NCBI GenBank assembly: GCA_944384655.1
Contig: CALWUF010000057.1
Coordinates: 1 to 64,000 of the forward strand
Reading direction: 5' to 3'
DNA: 64,000 nt
DNA from: an uncultured Butyricicoccus sp.
GTDB taxonomy: Bacteria > Bacillota > Clostridia > Oscillospirales > Butyricicoccaceae
The notes under the pieces were generated by a model, which saw only the letters and a program-made list of their open reading frames with translations, had not been told where the DNA came from and searched no databases. Shown one piece after another: positions 51,624 through 60,205 of the stretch. How positions within the stretch are numbered: the first letter of the stretch is position 1; the number at the start of each line of letters is the position of its first letter. The translations under genes and the position numbers were made by a program.

Positions 51624-52970
51624 TCAATCTTTGTTTTCGGTTGCGCCCGATGATTTGCCATCTATATTTTGTGGACGGCGGCGCGGACGGCGACGACGGG
51701 GCTGCCGGTGCGCATCGACAAATTCCCCACCTGAACGGTCCGCGGGACGGCGTTCCTGACGCGGGCGCTCCGGTTTTTCGCCATTTTTTTCATTGCTGCG
51801 ACGGGTTTCATGCCGCGGCGCCTTCTCCCCGTCGTGCTTCTGTTCTCCATTTTGCGGACGGCGGCGGCGACGCGGGCGGTCAGGACGGCGGCGTTCGCGC
51901 TGGGGCTTGGCGCCGGACGGCTCCGGGCTTTCCTCTTCCGCCGCCGCTGCCGGCGCGTCAGTCTCCCGCTGAACCGGTTCACATTCCGGCGGCTGCTCCG
52001 ACTCCGGTTTTTCTGTCACCTGTTTTTCTACAGAAATCGGTTCCGTTCCCAAATTTTCTACAGCCGTTTTATCCACAACGGACGTTTCTGCAACCGGTGT
52101 TTCTACCGGTTCAGACGGCTCTGTCGGCTTTGACGCGTGCGATGGGCGGCGCGACTTGCGACCTGCCTGTAAAATCTGGCAATCCCTGCATTTATAACAA
52201 TGCGGTGTGCCCGGATCATCGTCCAACACAACGGTGCATGTGCCGCGCAGCAGCGACGTATCTGTGACAACACCTGTCCCATCCGGCGTCTGCACGGTAG
52301 AATCCGGACGCGGTGCGATCTTACTCAATTCCTCATAGACTTCCTGTTCATACTTCAAGCAGCACATCAAACGCCCGCATGTGCCCGAGATCTTGGTCGG
52401 GTTGAGTGACAAATTCTGCTGCTTTGCCATATTGATGGACACCGGCTGAAAATCGTCGAGAAACGACGCACAGCACAACGGTCGTCCGCAGATGCCCAAT
52501 CCGCCGAGCACCTTGGCTTCGTCGCGCACACCGATCTGGCGCAACTCAATACGGGTGCGGAATACAGATGCAAGATCTTTGACCAATTCCCGGAAATCGA
52601 CGCGTCCATCCGCGGTGAAATAAAACAATACTTTATTCAGATCAAACGTATATTCCACTGAAACGAGCTTCATATCCAGCTTGTGCTCGGCAATTTTCTG
52701 TTCACAAATGCGAAATGCTTCCTGCGCACGTTTTTGGTTGGTTTCGACAACCTTTGCATCCGACGGGGTTGCCACACGGATGAGTTTCTTGAGCGGCTTA
52801 ACCACTTCGCCATCAGAAACATCGCGGTTTGCCAAAGCGACTTCCCCATATTCTACACCCCGTGCCGTCTCTACAATGACATGCTGTCCGACTTCAACCT
52901 GTATATCGCACGGGTCAAAATAATATACTTTTCCGACTTTTTTAAATCGGACTCCAATAATTTGAGCCAA
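51624..52970 (-). CDS. ricT: PSP1-domain protein RicT/YaaT with a long charged tail
   Basis: 448 residues. The core (1-about 265) is RicT: the PSP1 domain plus cysteines in CGRPLCC (about 161-167), CGRLMCC (about 198-204) and a CYKC..C at about 258-264 that bind Fe-S clusters. RicT with RicA and RicF directs RNase Y to mRNA in B. subtilis. The start codon is TTG, with GGAGG seven bases upstream. Beyond 270 comes a Pro/Glu-rich stretch and then about 95 residues very rich in Arg, unlike the about 275-residue B. subtilis protein. It lies after holB, as in Bacillus. Confidence 0.9.
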   Translation of the reverse strand: MAQIIGVRFKKVGKVYYFDPCDIQVEVGQHVIVETARGVEYGEVALANRDVSDGEVVKPLKKLIRVATPSDAKVVETNQKRAQEAFRICEQKIAEHKLDMKLVSVEYTFDLNKVLFYFTADGRVDFRELVKDLASVFRTRIELRQIGVRDEAKVLGGLGICGRPLCCASFLDDFQPVSINMAKQQNLSLNPTKISGTCGRLMCCLKYEQEVYEELSKIAPRPDSTVQTPDGTGVVTDTSLLRGTCTVVLDDDPGTPHCYKCRDCQILQAGRKSRRPSHASKPTEPSEPVETPVAETSVVDKTAVENLGTEPISVEKQVTEKPESEQPPECEPVQRETDAPAAAAEEESPEPSGAKPQRERRRPDRPRRRRRPQNGEQKHDGEKAPRHETRRSNEKNGEKPERPRQERRPADRSGGEFVDAHRQPRRRRPRRRPQNIDGKSSGATENKD

Positions 52971-52992
52971 AATTGTTCCTCCTGTTTATGAG

Positions 52993-53027
52993 AAAAAAAC
53001 ACTTCCCCCTCGGCACAGCGAGAGGGG
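52993..53027 (-). terminator. holB-ricT intercistronic terminator/attenuator
   Basis: CCCCTCTCG/CGAGGGG-type stem then GAAGTGTTTTTTTC on the minus strand, ending just before the ricT ribosome binding site. Confidence 0.7.
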
Positions 53028-53066
53028 CGTTTGCAAACGGAATACCCCCCATAACCTTTTCTTTTT

Positions 53067-54053
53067 TCAAGCTTGCATGCGCTCATAGCTTCCCGCCGCA
53101 AGACAGCCCGTGAGCAATGCCATACCGGGATTGCGGCTGATACGGGCGTCCAACTCGCCCATCCAATCGTACAATGCGAGCAACTGCCGTACCGTCAACG
53201 CCCGCGCCAGCGCCTGTGACTGCTGCCGCAGACCGGGGAGCAACAGCGCATGCATACCGTTGGCATCAAAAATTGCATCGCGCAACACCGTGCGCAGCGC
53301 AGTGAGCACATGGGCAAATTGCTGACGCGAGAGCGAGGAACACTGTTCCGCTGCGCGGAAAATTTCCAGCTCATCGCGCGATGCCAGGGCGTCTGCAAAC
53401 ACGCCTGCATGGCGCATCATCTCACCGATATCATCCGACAATGCCGCAATGGCATCGCCCGCGATGCCCTGACAACCCACAGCGGCAGCCTGGCGTTCTT
53501 CTTCCGGTCGATCCGGATATCGATGCCGAAGCAATGCCGCAATGGACGCCGTATCCAACGGCGCCAATGCATAGCGCGTACATCTTGACCGGATGGTCGG
53601 CAGAATCGCACCTGCATTTTCCGTCATCAAGATAAAAAAGGCATACGGAGGCGGTTCTTCCAGCAGTTTGAGCAGCGCATTCTGCGCAGAGGCATTCATA
53701 TTGTGTGCATGACGGATGAGAAAAACACGTCGTTCGCTGTCGCCCGGCAACACGGCGCAATCGGAACGGATGGTGCGTGCCGTTTCAACTTTAATTTCCC
53801 CATCGCCCATGTCGATCAGCGACACATCGGAATGCAGACCGTCGGTTACTTTGCGGCAGGCGGTACACACGCCGCACGGGCGTATCCCAGTCCCTTCACA
53901 CAGCAGCGCTGCCGCAAGAATGCGCGCCAGTGTCAGCTTGCCGATGCCGGACGGTCCCGTCAGCAAAATTGTCTGTGGAAAACGCCCGTCAAGCGCATGC
54001 CGCAGTGCATGTTTTAACTCTGTATTTCCAAGCAGGCTGTCAAATGTCAGCAT
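53067..54053 (-). CDS. holB: DNA polymerase III delta-prime subunit
   Basis: 328 residues, clamp-loader AAA+. LTGPSGIGKLTLARIL is the Walker A region, the Zn-binding Cys lie in CEGTGIRPCGVCTACRK, and LLKLLEEPPPYAFFILMTEN contains sensor 1. It starts MLTFDSLLGNTELKHAL. The ATG overlaps the stop of the decarboxylase gene by seven bases. AAGGAAAGG precedes it. It sits between the decarboxylase and ricT as in Firmicutes, but tmk is not between them. Confidence 0.92.
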   Translation of the reverse strand: MLTFDSLLGNTELKHALRHALDGRFPQTILLTGPSGIGKLTLARILAAALLCEGTGIRPCGVCTACRKVTDGLHSDVSLIDMGDGEIKVETARTIRSDCAVLPGDSERRVFLIRHAHNMNASAQNALLKLLEEPPPYAFFILMTENAGAILPTIRSRCTRYALAPLDTASIAALLRHRYPDRPEEERQAAAVGCQGIAGDAIAALSDDIGEMMRHAGVFADALASRDELEIFRAAEQCSSLSRQQFAHVLTALRTVLRDAIFDANGMHALLLPGLRQQSQALARALTVRQLLALYDWMGELDARISRNPGMALLTGCLAAGSYERMQA

Positions 54054-55441
54054 ATTGCCTTTCCTTCCCGGTTTGCAGTTGGATCCATCACACAGATGGG
54101 TGCAGTATCAGTATACCATCCGGCAAGCAGGAATTCAATGTGAACTTGCCCGATCCGTTCGCCCGGATAGATCAATGGCACGCCAGGCGGATACGGCGTG
54201 AGCGCACGCGCACAGATCTGTCCTGCCGCCTGTGCCAATGGCACAGTTCGCCGCGCAGAAAACCATGCCTGACGCACGGAACACACGCGCTGCGGTGTGG
54301 GGAATGGCAACAACGGGATGGATGGATACGCAACCCGATAAAACCGCCTGTCACGCAGCGCGCCCATCAGCCGGGCATAGTCCCGCGCTGTATCGGCGCC
54401 TGTACAGATGCACACAATATGATCGCGGTCGGACATCTCGACATCAACGCCAAACTCTGCGTGCAGGATTTCATTGAGTTTATGCCCTGTGACATTGGTA
54501 CCGCGGCAGCCTATTGTCAGGCGGCATGGGTCGAGCGGTCCGTTTTCCTCTGTCAACGCAGAAAACACCGTGCTTTGATTGATCTCCCGGCGCAGTGAAG
54601 CCACACGTTGCGCACACTGTGCATATGCCGCCGCACCGTCCCCTTCCATCCAGGCGCGTGCGAGATCGATGGAAGCAAGCAGGACATACGATGGGCTGGA
54701 TGTGCCGAACATCGGCGCAGTCTCCAACAGGGTGTCAAACGGAACACGCCCTGACGATAACAAAATGGCGCTCTGTCCAAACGCAGGCAGTGTTTTATGC
54801 GCGCTGACCGCTGCCAGATCCGCCCCCTGCTGTATCGGCGACGGCACACCCACTGCGGGCAAATGCGCACCGTGCGCCGCGTCTACGACAAGCGGTATAT
54901 GGTGCCTGTGACACAGTTGTGCCAATGCAGGAATATCCTGCATCACACCATAATAATTCGGGGAGGTGACCAACAGTGCCGCCGCATGTGGCGCGCGTGC
55001 CAATGCAGCTTCTACCTCCTGTAAATGGATCAGCCCGGGCAATCCGGTTTCATCCAACGGATGCGGCACGACAAATTCCGGCGTCAAGTCGAGCAGCGCC
55101 ATGGCATGCGTCACCGATGTATGACAATTGCGGTCAACGATCAGGGTACCGCCCACCGGCACTGCCGCTGCAATGGCAGTCATCAATGCCTGTGTCGAGC
55201 CGCCCGTCAAAAACAGACAATCCGCTGCACCATACCAATGCGCAGCCGCACGTTCGGCCGATACAATCGGCTCATCTCCCGCATATAAATTGCCGGTGCC
55301 TTCGATCTCTGTATAATCAATCTCAGCCAAATGATGCAATCCCGGAAGCACAGGTCTCCCCTTATGCCCCGGCATATGAAAACGGGCGGCTTTTCGAGCC
55401 GCCTGTTTGCGTAATTGTTGATAGAAAAATGCGTCAGACAT
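54047..55441 (-). CDS. Orn/Lys/Arg decarboxylase-family PLP enzyme
   Basis: 464 residues, the short form like B. subtilis YaaO. RFHMPGHKG at the N-terminus, the PLP lysine in AVSAHKTLPAFGQ, and VDAAHGAHLP with the PLP-binding Asp. Biochemical substrate (Lys, Arg or Orn) cannot be set from motifs; products would be diamines. The ATG at 55441 overlaps the alr stop by eight bases, so the two PLP enzymes are translated together. The ribosome binding site is weak. Confidence 0.88.
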   Translation of the reverse strand: MSDAFFYQQLRKQAARKAARFHMPGHKGRPVLPGLHHLAEIDYTEIEGTGNLYAGDEPIVSAERAAAHWYGAADCLFLTGGSTQALMTAIAAAVPVGGTLIVDRNCHTSVTHAMALLDLTPEFVVPHPLDETGLPGLIHLQEVEAALARAPHAAALLVTSPNYYGVMQDIPALAQLCHRHHIPLVVDAAHGAHLPAVGVPSPIQQGADLAAVSAHKTLPAFGQSAILLSSGRVPFDTLLETAPMFGTSSPSYVLLASIDLARAWMEGDGAAAYAQCAQRVASLRREINQSTVFSALTEENGPLDPCRLTIGCRGTNVTGHKLNEILHAEFGVDVEMSDRDHIVCICTGADTARDYARLMGALRDRRFYRVAYPSIPLLPFPTPQRVCSVRQAWFSARRTVPLAQAAGQICARALTPYPPGVPLIYPGERIGQVHIEFLLAGWYTDTAPICVMDPTANREGKAIC

Positions 55442-56525
55442 ATTCTTTTGATACCAACGGACTGAGATACAGCGGATTGACATCCAAAATCGCGGTGTCG
55501 CCATTGTGCACGTCCAATCCGGTCACATCGACGGATACATGGCACAACCCCACATGTCCCAACACACGGGCGCGTTGACCATTGACCGTGATATAAATCG
55601 CACCGTTTCCCAGTCCATTTTTGATCTCTCCCATGATATAACGGATGACATCGCGGAAACGGTACAGATCTTTTTTCTTCTCAACAGAGAAGCCGTCGGT
55701 ATATCCGACCGGCACGACCGCAATGCGTGTGGCAGCTTTGGTGACATAGCCTGCACCATAGCCGACGGTATGCCCTTTGGGCACCGTGCGCAATTCGATG
55801 ACCCGGCTTTCCAGGTAACCCAGACGGTTTAATCCCGTCGGGGTTTTTGCAGGGATGCGTCCGGTAAACGCCGAACCGACGCGCACAGCATCGAGCATCA
55901 GGTCGTCATAACAGAACAACCCGGAGGAATTCGCCGCATGGCGCAGCCCACAATCAATGCCATCCGCCTTCAATTGTTCTGTGATTGCACACAATTGCTT
56001 ATATTGCGCGCGCGTTGCCGCCTCATCCGCAAATGCCGAATGAAAATGTGTATAAATACCCGTCACACGAATGCCCGCACAATCTGTGTAAACCGACTTG
56101 ACCTCTGCATACTGATCCGGCAGGAAGCCATATCGACCCATACCCGTATCCATTTTGATATGTGCACGCGCCTGCATGCCGCAGCCCTGTGCCACCTCAT
56201 TCAAACAATGCGCCGCCTCCGGCGAACCCACGGTAGCAATGGCATTCGCCTGTACCACCTGATACGCCTCATCTGCCATTGCAGTCGAACGCATAACCAG
56301 TATATCCTGTTCCGTAAAGCCCAATTTACGCAACCGGGCTGCATCTTCCGGCTCCGTGACAGCGAACATTGTGATGCCAGTCTGCGCCAATACCTCTGCC
56401 ATCTGTGCCATGCCGAAGCCATATCCGTCCGCCTTGAGCACCGCGATGACTGGTACACCCGCTTTTTTCTGAATCACACGCGAATTTTCCGCCAGCTTTT
56501 CTCTCTCTATGACGAATTTCTTCAT
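55434..56525 (-). CDS. alr: Alanine racemase
   Basis: 363 residues, fold-type III. The PLP lysine is Lys31 in AVLKADGYGFG, and the catalytic tyrosine is Tyr260 in VGYGAGYVTKA. It makes D-alanine for peptidoglycan. It lies 13 bases after femX and overlaps the decarboxylase gene. The family includes related racemases for serine and lysine; alanine is inferred from length and context. Confidence 0.93.
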   Translation of the reverse strand: MKKFVIEREKLAENSRVIQKKAGVPVIAVLKADGYGFGMAQMAEVLAQTGITMFAVTEPEDAARLRKLGFTEQDILVMRSTAMADEAYQVVQANAIATVGSPEAAHCLNEVAQGCGMQARAHIKMDTGMGRYGFLPDQYAEVKSVYTDCAGIRVTGIYTHFHSAFADEAATRAQYKQLCAITEQLKADGIDCGLRHAANSSGLFCYDDLMLDAVRVGSAFTGRIPAKTPTGLNRLGYLESRVIELRTVPKGHTVGYGAGYVTKAATRIAVVPVGYTDGFSVEKKKDLYRFRDVIRYIMGEIKNGLGNGAIYITVNGQRARVLGHVGLCHVSVDVTGLDVHNGDTAILDVNPLYLSPLVSKEYV

Positions 56526-56538
56526 CCCGTGCCATCCT

Positions 56539-57753
56539 TTACTTCTTGTTGCCCGCGTCTGTCTTTTCGCCGCGATGATCTCCCGTTAAGTTCTTCGGCT
56601 TGGACGTATCCAATGCAGCATTTTTCCTGAGGAACCGCTTGCGGCGCAGGTTGCGGTATGTCGCCTGTCCATGGACAACGGCAAAATGAACCGGCTTGTT
56701 GAATATGAGATCATATTCGCCGACGAACTGTACAAGATCGCCGTTGAAATCCTTTTTAAACCGATACAGACCATACAATGGATTATCCGGTGTCAAATCG
56801 CCGGAAACGCCGCGGAAATCATAAATGCGGCAGCCCTTTTCCAACGCCCACTGGATCATGATCCACTGCAACAGATAATTCGGCATCAGCTTGCGCACAT
56901 CAAATTCTTTTGTACCATTGGCAGATGCGCCATACAAATACCAAACCTTATCGCCGTAATAAATCGCCAATGTACCCGCAATGGGCTTGTCCTCATAAAA
57001 CGCCATGTACAGACGGGCATTTTCCCCCATTGCATCGAGCATTTTGTTAAAATAGCTCGCCGGCCGGGTAACAAATCCATCGCGCAGACCCGTTTCCATC
57101 ATCATTTTAGAGAAGAACGGCATCATTTCCTTGCCACACAGCTTGATCTTGACACCGCGCTTGATCGCCTTGCGCACCTTGGTGCGCGTGTCCGTCTTGA
57201 AATGCATGATTGCCGCCTCGCCCTGCGTATCCTCAACCGAAAGATCAAACGCTTCACCGGACTCCGGCGCTGAAAAGACCTTCTCATTCTTCATCCCGGA
57301 GACGTCCAGGCGGAAGACAAAATTCGGCTGGATGCCCTCAAAGTTCTTGCCATCACCCGTTGCATTGCGGAATCCCAGATGTTCCAGTTCACGGATAAAC
57401 TGTTTATCTTCAATGGATACATCCGGATCGAGTTTGAGCACATACGCATGGTACTTTTTCGCAAGTACACGTGCGCCGGCAATGAGCTGTTCCAATGTAC
57501 TGCGGTCATGCGGGTCGCATACCGGTCCGCGGCAGCCATACATCAACGTCCAAGGCAAATGCGGCAGGTTCCGGATGAGCACAGCCAATGAACCGACAAT
57601 CGTACCGTCTTCCCCGCGCACCACAATGGCTTCCCACTTCCAGTTATCCTTGAGATTGGCCCACTTTTTGGACTGCATAAAGTGACCATACGGATGCCCC
57701 TGGTTAAAGGCTTCGTATTCGGCCAATGTCTTATCATTTACAAATTCAAACAT
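56539..57753 (-). CDS. FemAB/FmhB-type peptidoglycan bridge aminoacyltransferase
   Basis: 404 residues. Two GNAT-like domains: GHFMQSKKWANLK at the start, then TRTKVRKAIKRGVKIK and YLYGASANGTKEFDVRKLMPNYLLQW in the second, with the helix-arm region between. FemX-family enzymes add amino acids from aminoacyl-tRNA to lipid II. The ATG at 57753 is chosen because AGGAGG is eight to nine bases upstream; an ATG three codons earlier overlaps that site. Followed by alr. It ends in a basic tail. Confidence 0.9.
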   Translation of the reverse strand: MFEFVNDKTLAEYEAFNQGHPYGHFMQSKKWANLKDNWKWEAIVVRGEDGTIVGSLAVLIRNLPHLPWTLMYGCRGPVCDPHDRSTLEQLIAGARVLAKKYHAYVLKLDPDVSIEDKQFIRELEHLGFRNATGDGKNFEGIQPNFVFRLDVSGMKNEKVFSAPESGEAFDLSVEDTQGEAAIMHFKTDTRTKVRKAIKRGVKIKLCGKEMMPFFSKMMMETGLRDGFVTRPASYFNKMLDAMGENARLYMAFYEDKPIAGTLAIYYGDKVWYLYGASANGTKEFDVRKLMPNYLLQWIMIQWALEKGCRIYDFRGVSGDLTPDNPLYGLYRFKKDFNGDLVQFVGEYDLIFNKPVHFAVVHGQATYRNLRRKRFLRKNAALDTSKPKNLTGDHRGEKTDAGNKK

Positions 57754-57814
57754 CAAATCCATCCTCCTGATAAAAAATGGAACGGTTTTCTATTTTGTTT
57801 CTCTTTATCTGTCT

Positions 57815-57843
57815 ATTATACCACCGGATTGCACATGGGTCTA
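57815..57843 (-). promoter_or_regulatory. Promoter for femX-alr-decarboxylase-holB run
   Basis: TAGACC (57838-57843), 17 bases, TATAAT (57815-57820) on the minus strand, about 60 bases before the start. Confidence 0.55.
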
Positions 57844-57939
57844 TGCATGTCCGACGCATTCTTTTTATTATATGCCTTTTTTCTGTCCGGCACAATGCGC
57901 AATGGGCAGAAAAACAACGAAAAACGACAAAAACTTCCG

Positions 57940-58755
57940 TCACTTTTGCCGTTTGAGCGACAAATTTCGCACAAGCGGCGCAGGTCCGCGCCATGTAAAT
58001 GACCGGTCGGGAAAGGCGGCGCAGAACTGTTTGCGTGTCAATCCGTCCACATCTTCCAGCGTCAGGGAATGGATTCGATTTTCACGAAACCATGGATTGT
58101 CGGTCTCGGCAGCATTTCGATTGAGCGGACAGACAAGAGAACAAATATCACATCCCCAGATACATGGGTGCTGTGTAAGCTGTTGCATCTGGACTTCTGT
58201 CAGGGATTGTTTGCTCTGTGTCAGCGCCGACAGGCACTTTTTTTCATCCGCATATCCATTGCCCAGCGCTTGTGCCGGGCATGCGCGCGCACATGCGCCG
58301 CAATTGGGACACGTTTCCCTTACCGACAGCGTCGGCGGCAGTTCAAGATCGGTCAGTATCGTGCCAATAAAGACAAAGCTGCCATATATTCGGTCAAAAA
58401 TCAGCCCATTTCTCCCCAAAATACCCGCACCGCTCACCCATGCGGCACGTACTTCCGGCAAGGGAGATGCATCCACAAGCGGCACAAAGGTATGTGGTGC
58501 AAATTCCCGGCGCAATTGGTCGCACACCGGCTCCAGCGCACGCAAAATCACACCGTGATAATCCATGCCACGGGCATACAACGACAAATTGCCGGCATCC
58601 CGCACAAGATACGGGAACAGGAAAACGATCACACTCGCTGCATCCGGGCAACGCATCTGCACCGCATGCATCGTCTGCCCATCCAGCCCCAATTCTGATA
58701 GACGGCAGATACCCTTTCCACCGGTATATGGAACATTCAAAAATCTGGAAATCAC
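57940..58755 (-). CDS. QueG-like ferredoxin-type protein
   Basis: 271 residues. Two [4Fe-4S] motifs: CPNCGACARACP and, later, CIWGCDICSLVCP, the pair found in epoxyqueuosine reductase QueG. SGAGILGRNGLIFDRIYGSFVFIG matches the QueG substrate region. It is about 100 residues shorter than E. coli QueG, mainly from the N-terminus and C-terminal HEAT repeat, so it may not act on tRNA. The start is GTG with GAGGG upstream. Confidence 0.75.
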   Translation of the reverse strand: MISRFLNVPYTGGKGICRLSELGLDGQTMHAVQMRCPDAASVIVFLFPYLVRDAGNLSLYARGMDYHGVILRALEPVCDQLRREFAPHTFVPLVDASPLPEVRAAWVSGAGILGRNGLIFDRIYGSFVFIGTILTDLELPPTLSVRETCPNCGACARACPAQALGNGYADEKKCLSALTQSKQSLTEVQMQQLTQHPCIWGCDICSLVCPLNRNAAETDNPWFRENRIHSLTLEDVDGLTRKQFCAAFPDRSFTWRGPAPLVRNLSLKRQK

Positions 58756-58908
58756 AATCCATCCCTCTTTGACATATGTTGACTATCTTCAGTATAACAT
58801 TTGTACGCCCTGCCCTGCAAGAACCGACATATGAACCTGCAAAACAGACAAAAAAACGCCAAATCCCCCGCTGAATTCCAGCAGACAGACGAAAACATGC
58901 CTCACATC

Positions 58909-58938
58909 TTGACAATACAGCCCTTTATGCGATTTAAT
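58909..58938 (+). promoter_or_regulatory. Promoter for serC-serA
   Basis: TTGACA (58909-58914), 18 bases, TTTAAT (58933-58938). About 110 bases of leader follow. Confidence 0.6.
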
Positions 58939-59054
58939 AGGAATGTAACACATTTTAGTTATGTGAATCGTAATATTATTTATGAGAGATCCTCTCAAAT
59001 TTTCAGTTACTCAGAGAATCTTTCATGCACGTTTGAAAGGTAGGTATTTCACTC

Positions 59055-60140
59055 ATGTCCGATGGAAGAATTTATAACTTTTCGGCAGGTCCATCCATGA
59101 TGCCGCTGCCGGTTCTTGAAAAAGCCGCAGCGCAGATGCTCAACTATGAAGGCTCCGGCATGTCCGTCATGGAGATGAGTCACCGATCTAAATATTATGA
59201 CGATATCATCAATGGCGCACAGGATGTGCTGCGCCGCGTACTCAATATCCCGAGCAATTACAAAATCCTGTTCATGCAGGGCGGCGCAACGATGCAGTTT
59301 TCTGCAATCCCGCTCAACCTGATGGTCACCGGCAAAGCGGATTATGCCATCACCGGCAATTTTGCCCGCAACGCAGCCAAAGAAGCGCGCAAGTTCGGTA
59401 CCGTCCAGATTGCCGCAACGTCTGAGGCCGACAATTTTACCTGGATCCCGACGCAGGATCAGCTCACCCTCGATCCGACCGCAGATTATTTCTATTTCTG
59501 CGCCAACAATACCATTTTCGGCACCGAATGGCACTACGATCCCGAAACCGGCAACGTCCCGCTGGTCGCCGATATGTCATCCAATATCCTCTCCAAGCCG
59601 GTTGACGTGTCCAAATACGGTCTGATCTATGCGGGCGCACAGAAAAATATGGGTCCGGCTGGTATGGCAGTCGTCATCATCCGGGAAGACCTGATGGGGC
59701 ATTACCGTGAAAATATGCCGGTGCTGTTGGACTTCGCACTGACTGCCAACAAAAACAGCATGTATAACACGCCTCCCACGTACACCATCTATATGATGAA
59801 GCTGGTTGCCGAGTGGGTGGAACAGATGGGCGGCGTCGAAGCCATGGCAACGCTCGCTGAAAAACGCAGTTCCATGCTGTATGACTTCCTGGATTCCTCC
59901 GAACTGTTCAAAGGAGCGGCGCAAAAGGCATCCCGTTCCCGTATGAACGTCACATTCCGCACAGGCGACGACGAATTGGATAAGAAATTTATCCAACAGT
60001 CCATTGAAGCCGGCATGACCAACCTCAAGGGACATCGCCTGGTGGGCGGCATGCGCGCGTCGATCTACAATGCTATGCCAGTCGAAGGCGTTGAATATCT
60101 CATCGATTTCATGCAGAAATTCGAGAAAAATAACAAGTAA
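59055..60140 (+). CDS. serC: Phosphoserine aminotransferase
   Basis: 361 residues, fold-type I. NFSAGPSMMPLPVLEKA at the start, GGATMQFSAIPLNL, and the PLP lysine K197 in YAGAQKNMGPAG. It makes phosphoserine from 3-phosphohydroxypyruvate. A GAAAGG ribosome binding site lies in a six-bp stem in its leader. It precedes serA by 65 bases, one operon. Confidence 0.96.
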   Translation: MSDGRIYNFSAGPSMMPLPVLEKAAAQMLNYEGSGMSVMEMSHRSKYYDDIINGAQDVLRRVLNIPSNYKILFMQGGATMQFSAIPLNLMVTGKADYAITGNFARNAAKEARKFGTVQIAATSEADNFTWIPTQDQLTLDPTADYFYFCANNTIFGTEWHYDPETGNVPLVADMSSNILSKPVDVSKYGLIYAGAQKNMGPAGMAVVIIREDLMGHYRENMPVLLDFALTANKNSMYNTPPTYTIYMMKLVAEWVEQMGGVEAMATLAEKRSSMLYDFLDSSELFKGAAQKASRSRMNVTFRTGDDELDKKFIQQSIEAGMTNLKGHRLVGGMRASIYNAMPVEGVEYLIDFMQKFEKNNK

Positions 60141-60155
60141 GTTTCCCCCGTTTCT

Positions 60156-60183
60156 GCCATGCCTGTACATCCCCAGGCATGGC
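60156..60183 (+). other. serC-serA intercistronic hairpin
   Basis: GCCATGCCTG/CAGGCATGGC, 10-bp perfect stem with an eight-base loop, then GGTCGTTTTG. It may stabilise the serC 3' end or cause partial termination. Confidence 0.5.
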
Positions 60184-60205
60184 GGTCGTTTTGAAGGAGT
60201 AGAAC

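Noticed and set aside
51624..52150. Tandem repeat suspected in the ricT tail
   Set aside because: The Arg-rich sequence is compositionally biased but no regular repeat unit could be defined.
58909..59055. T-box or other known riboswitch before serC
   Set aside because: The conserved TGGNACCGCG element is absent and no known aptamer core was recognised.
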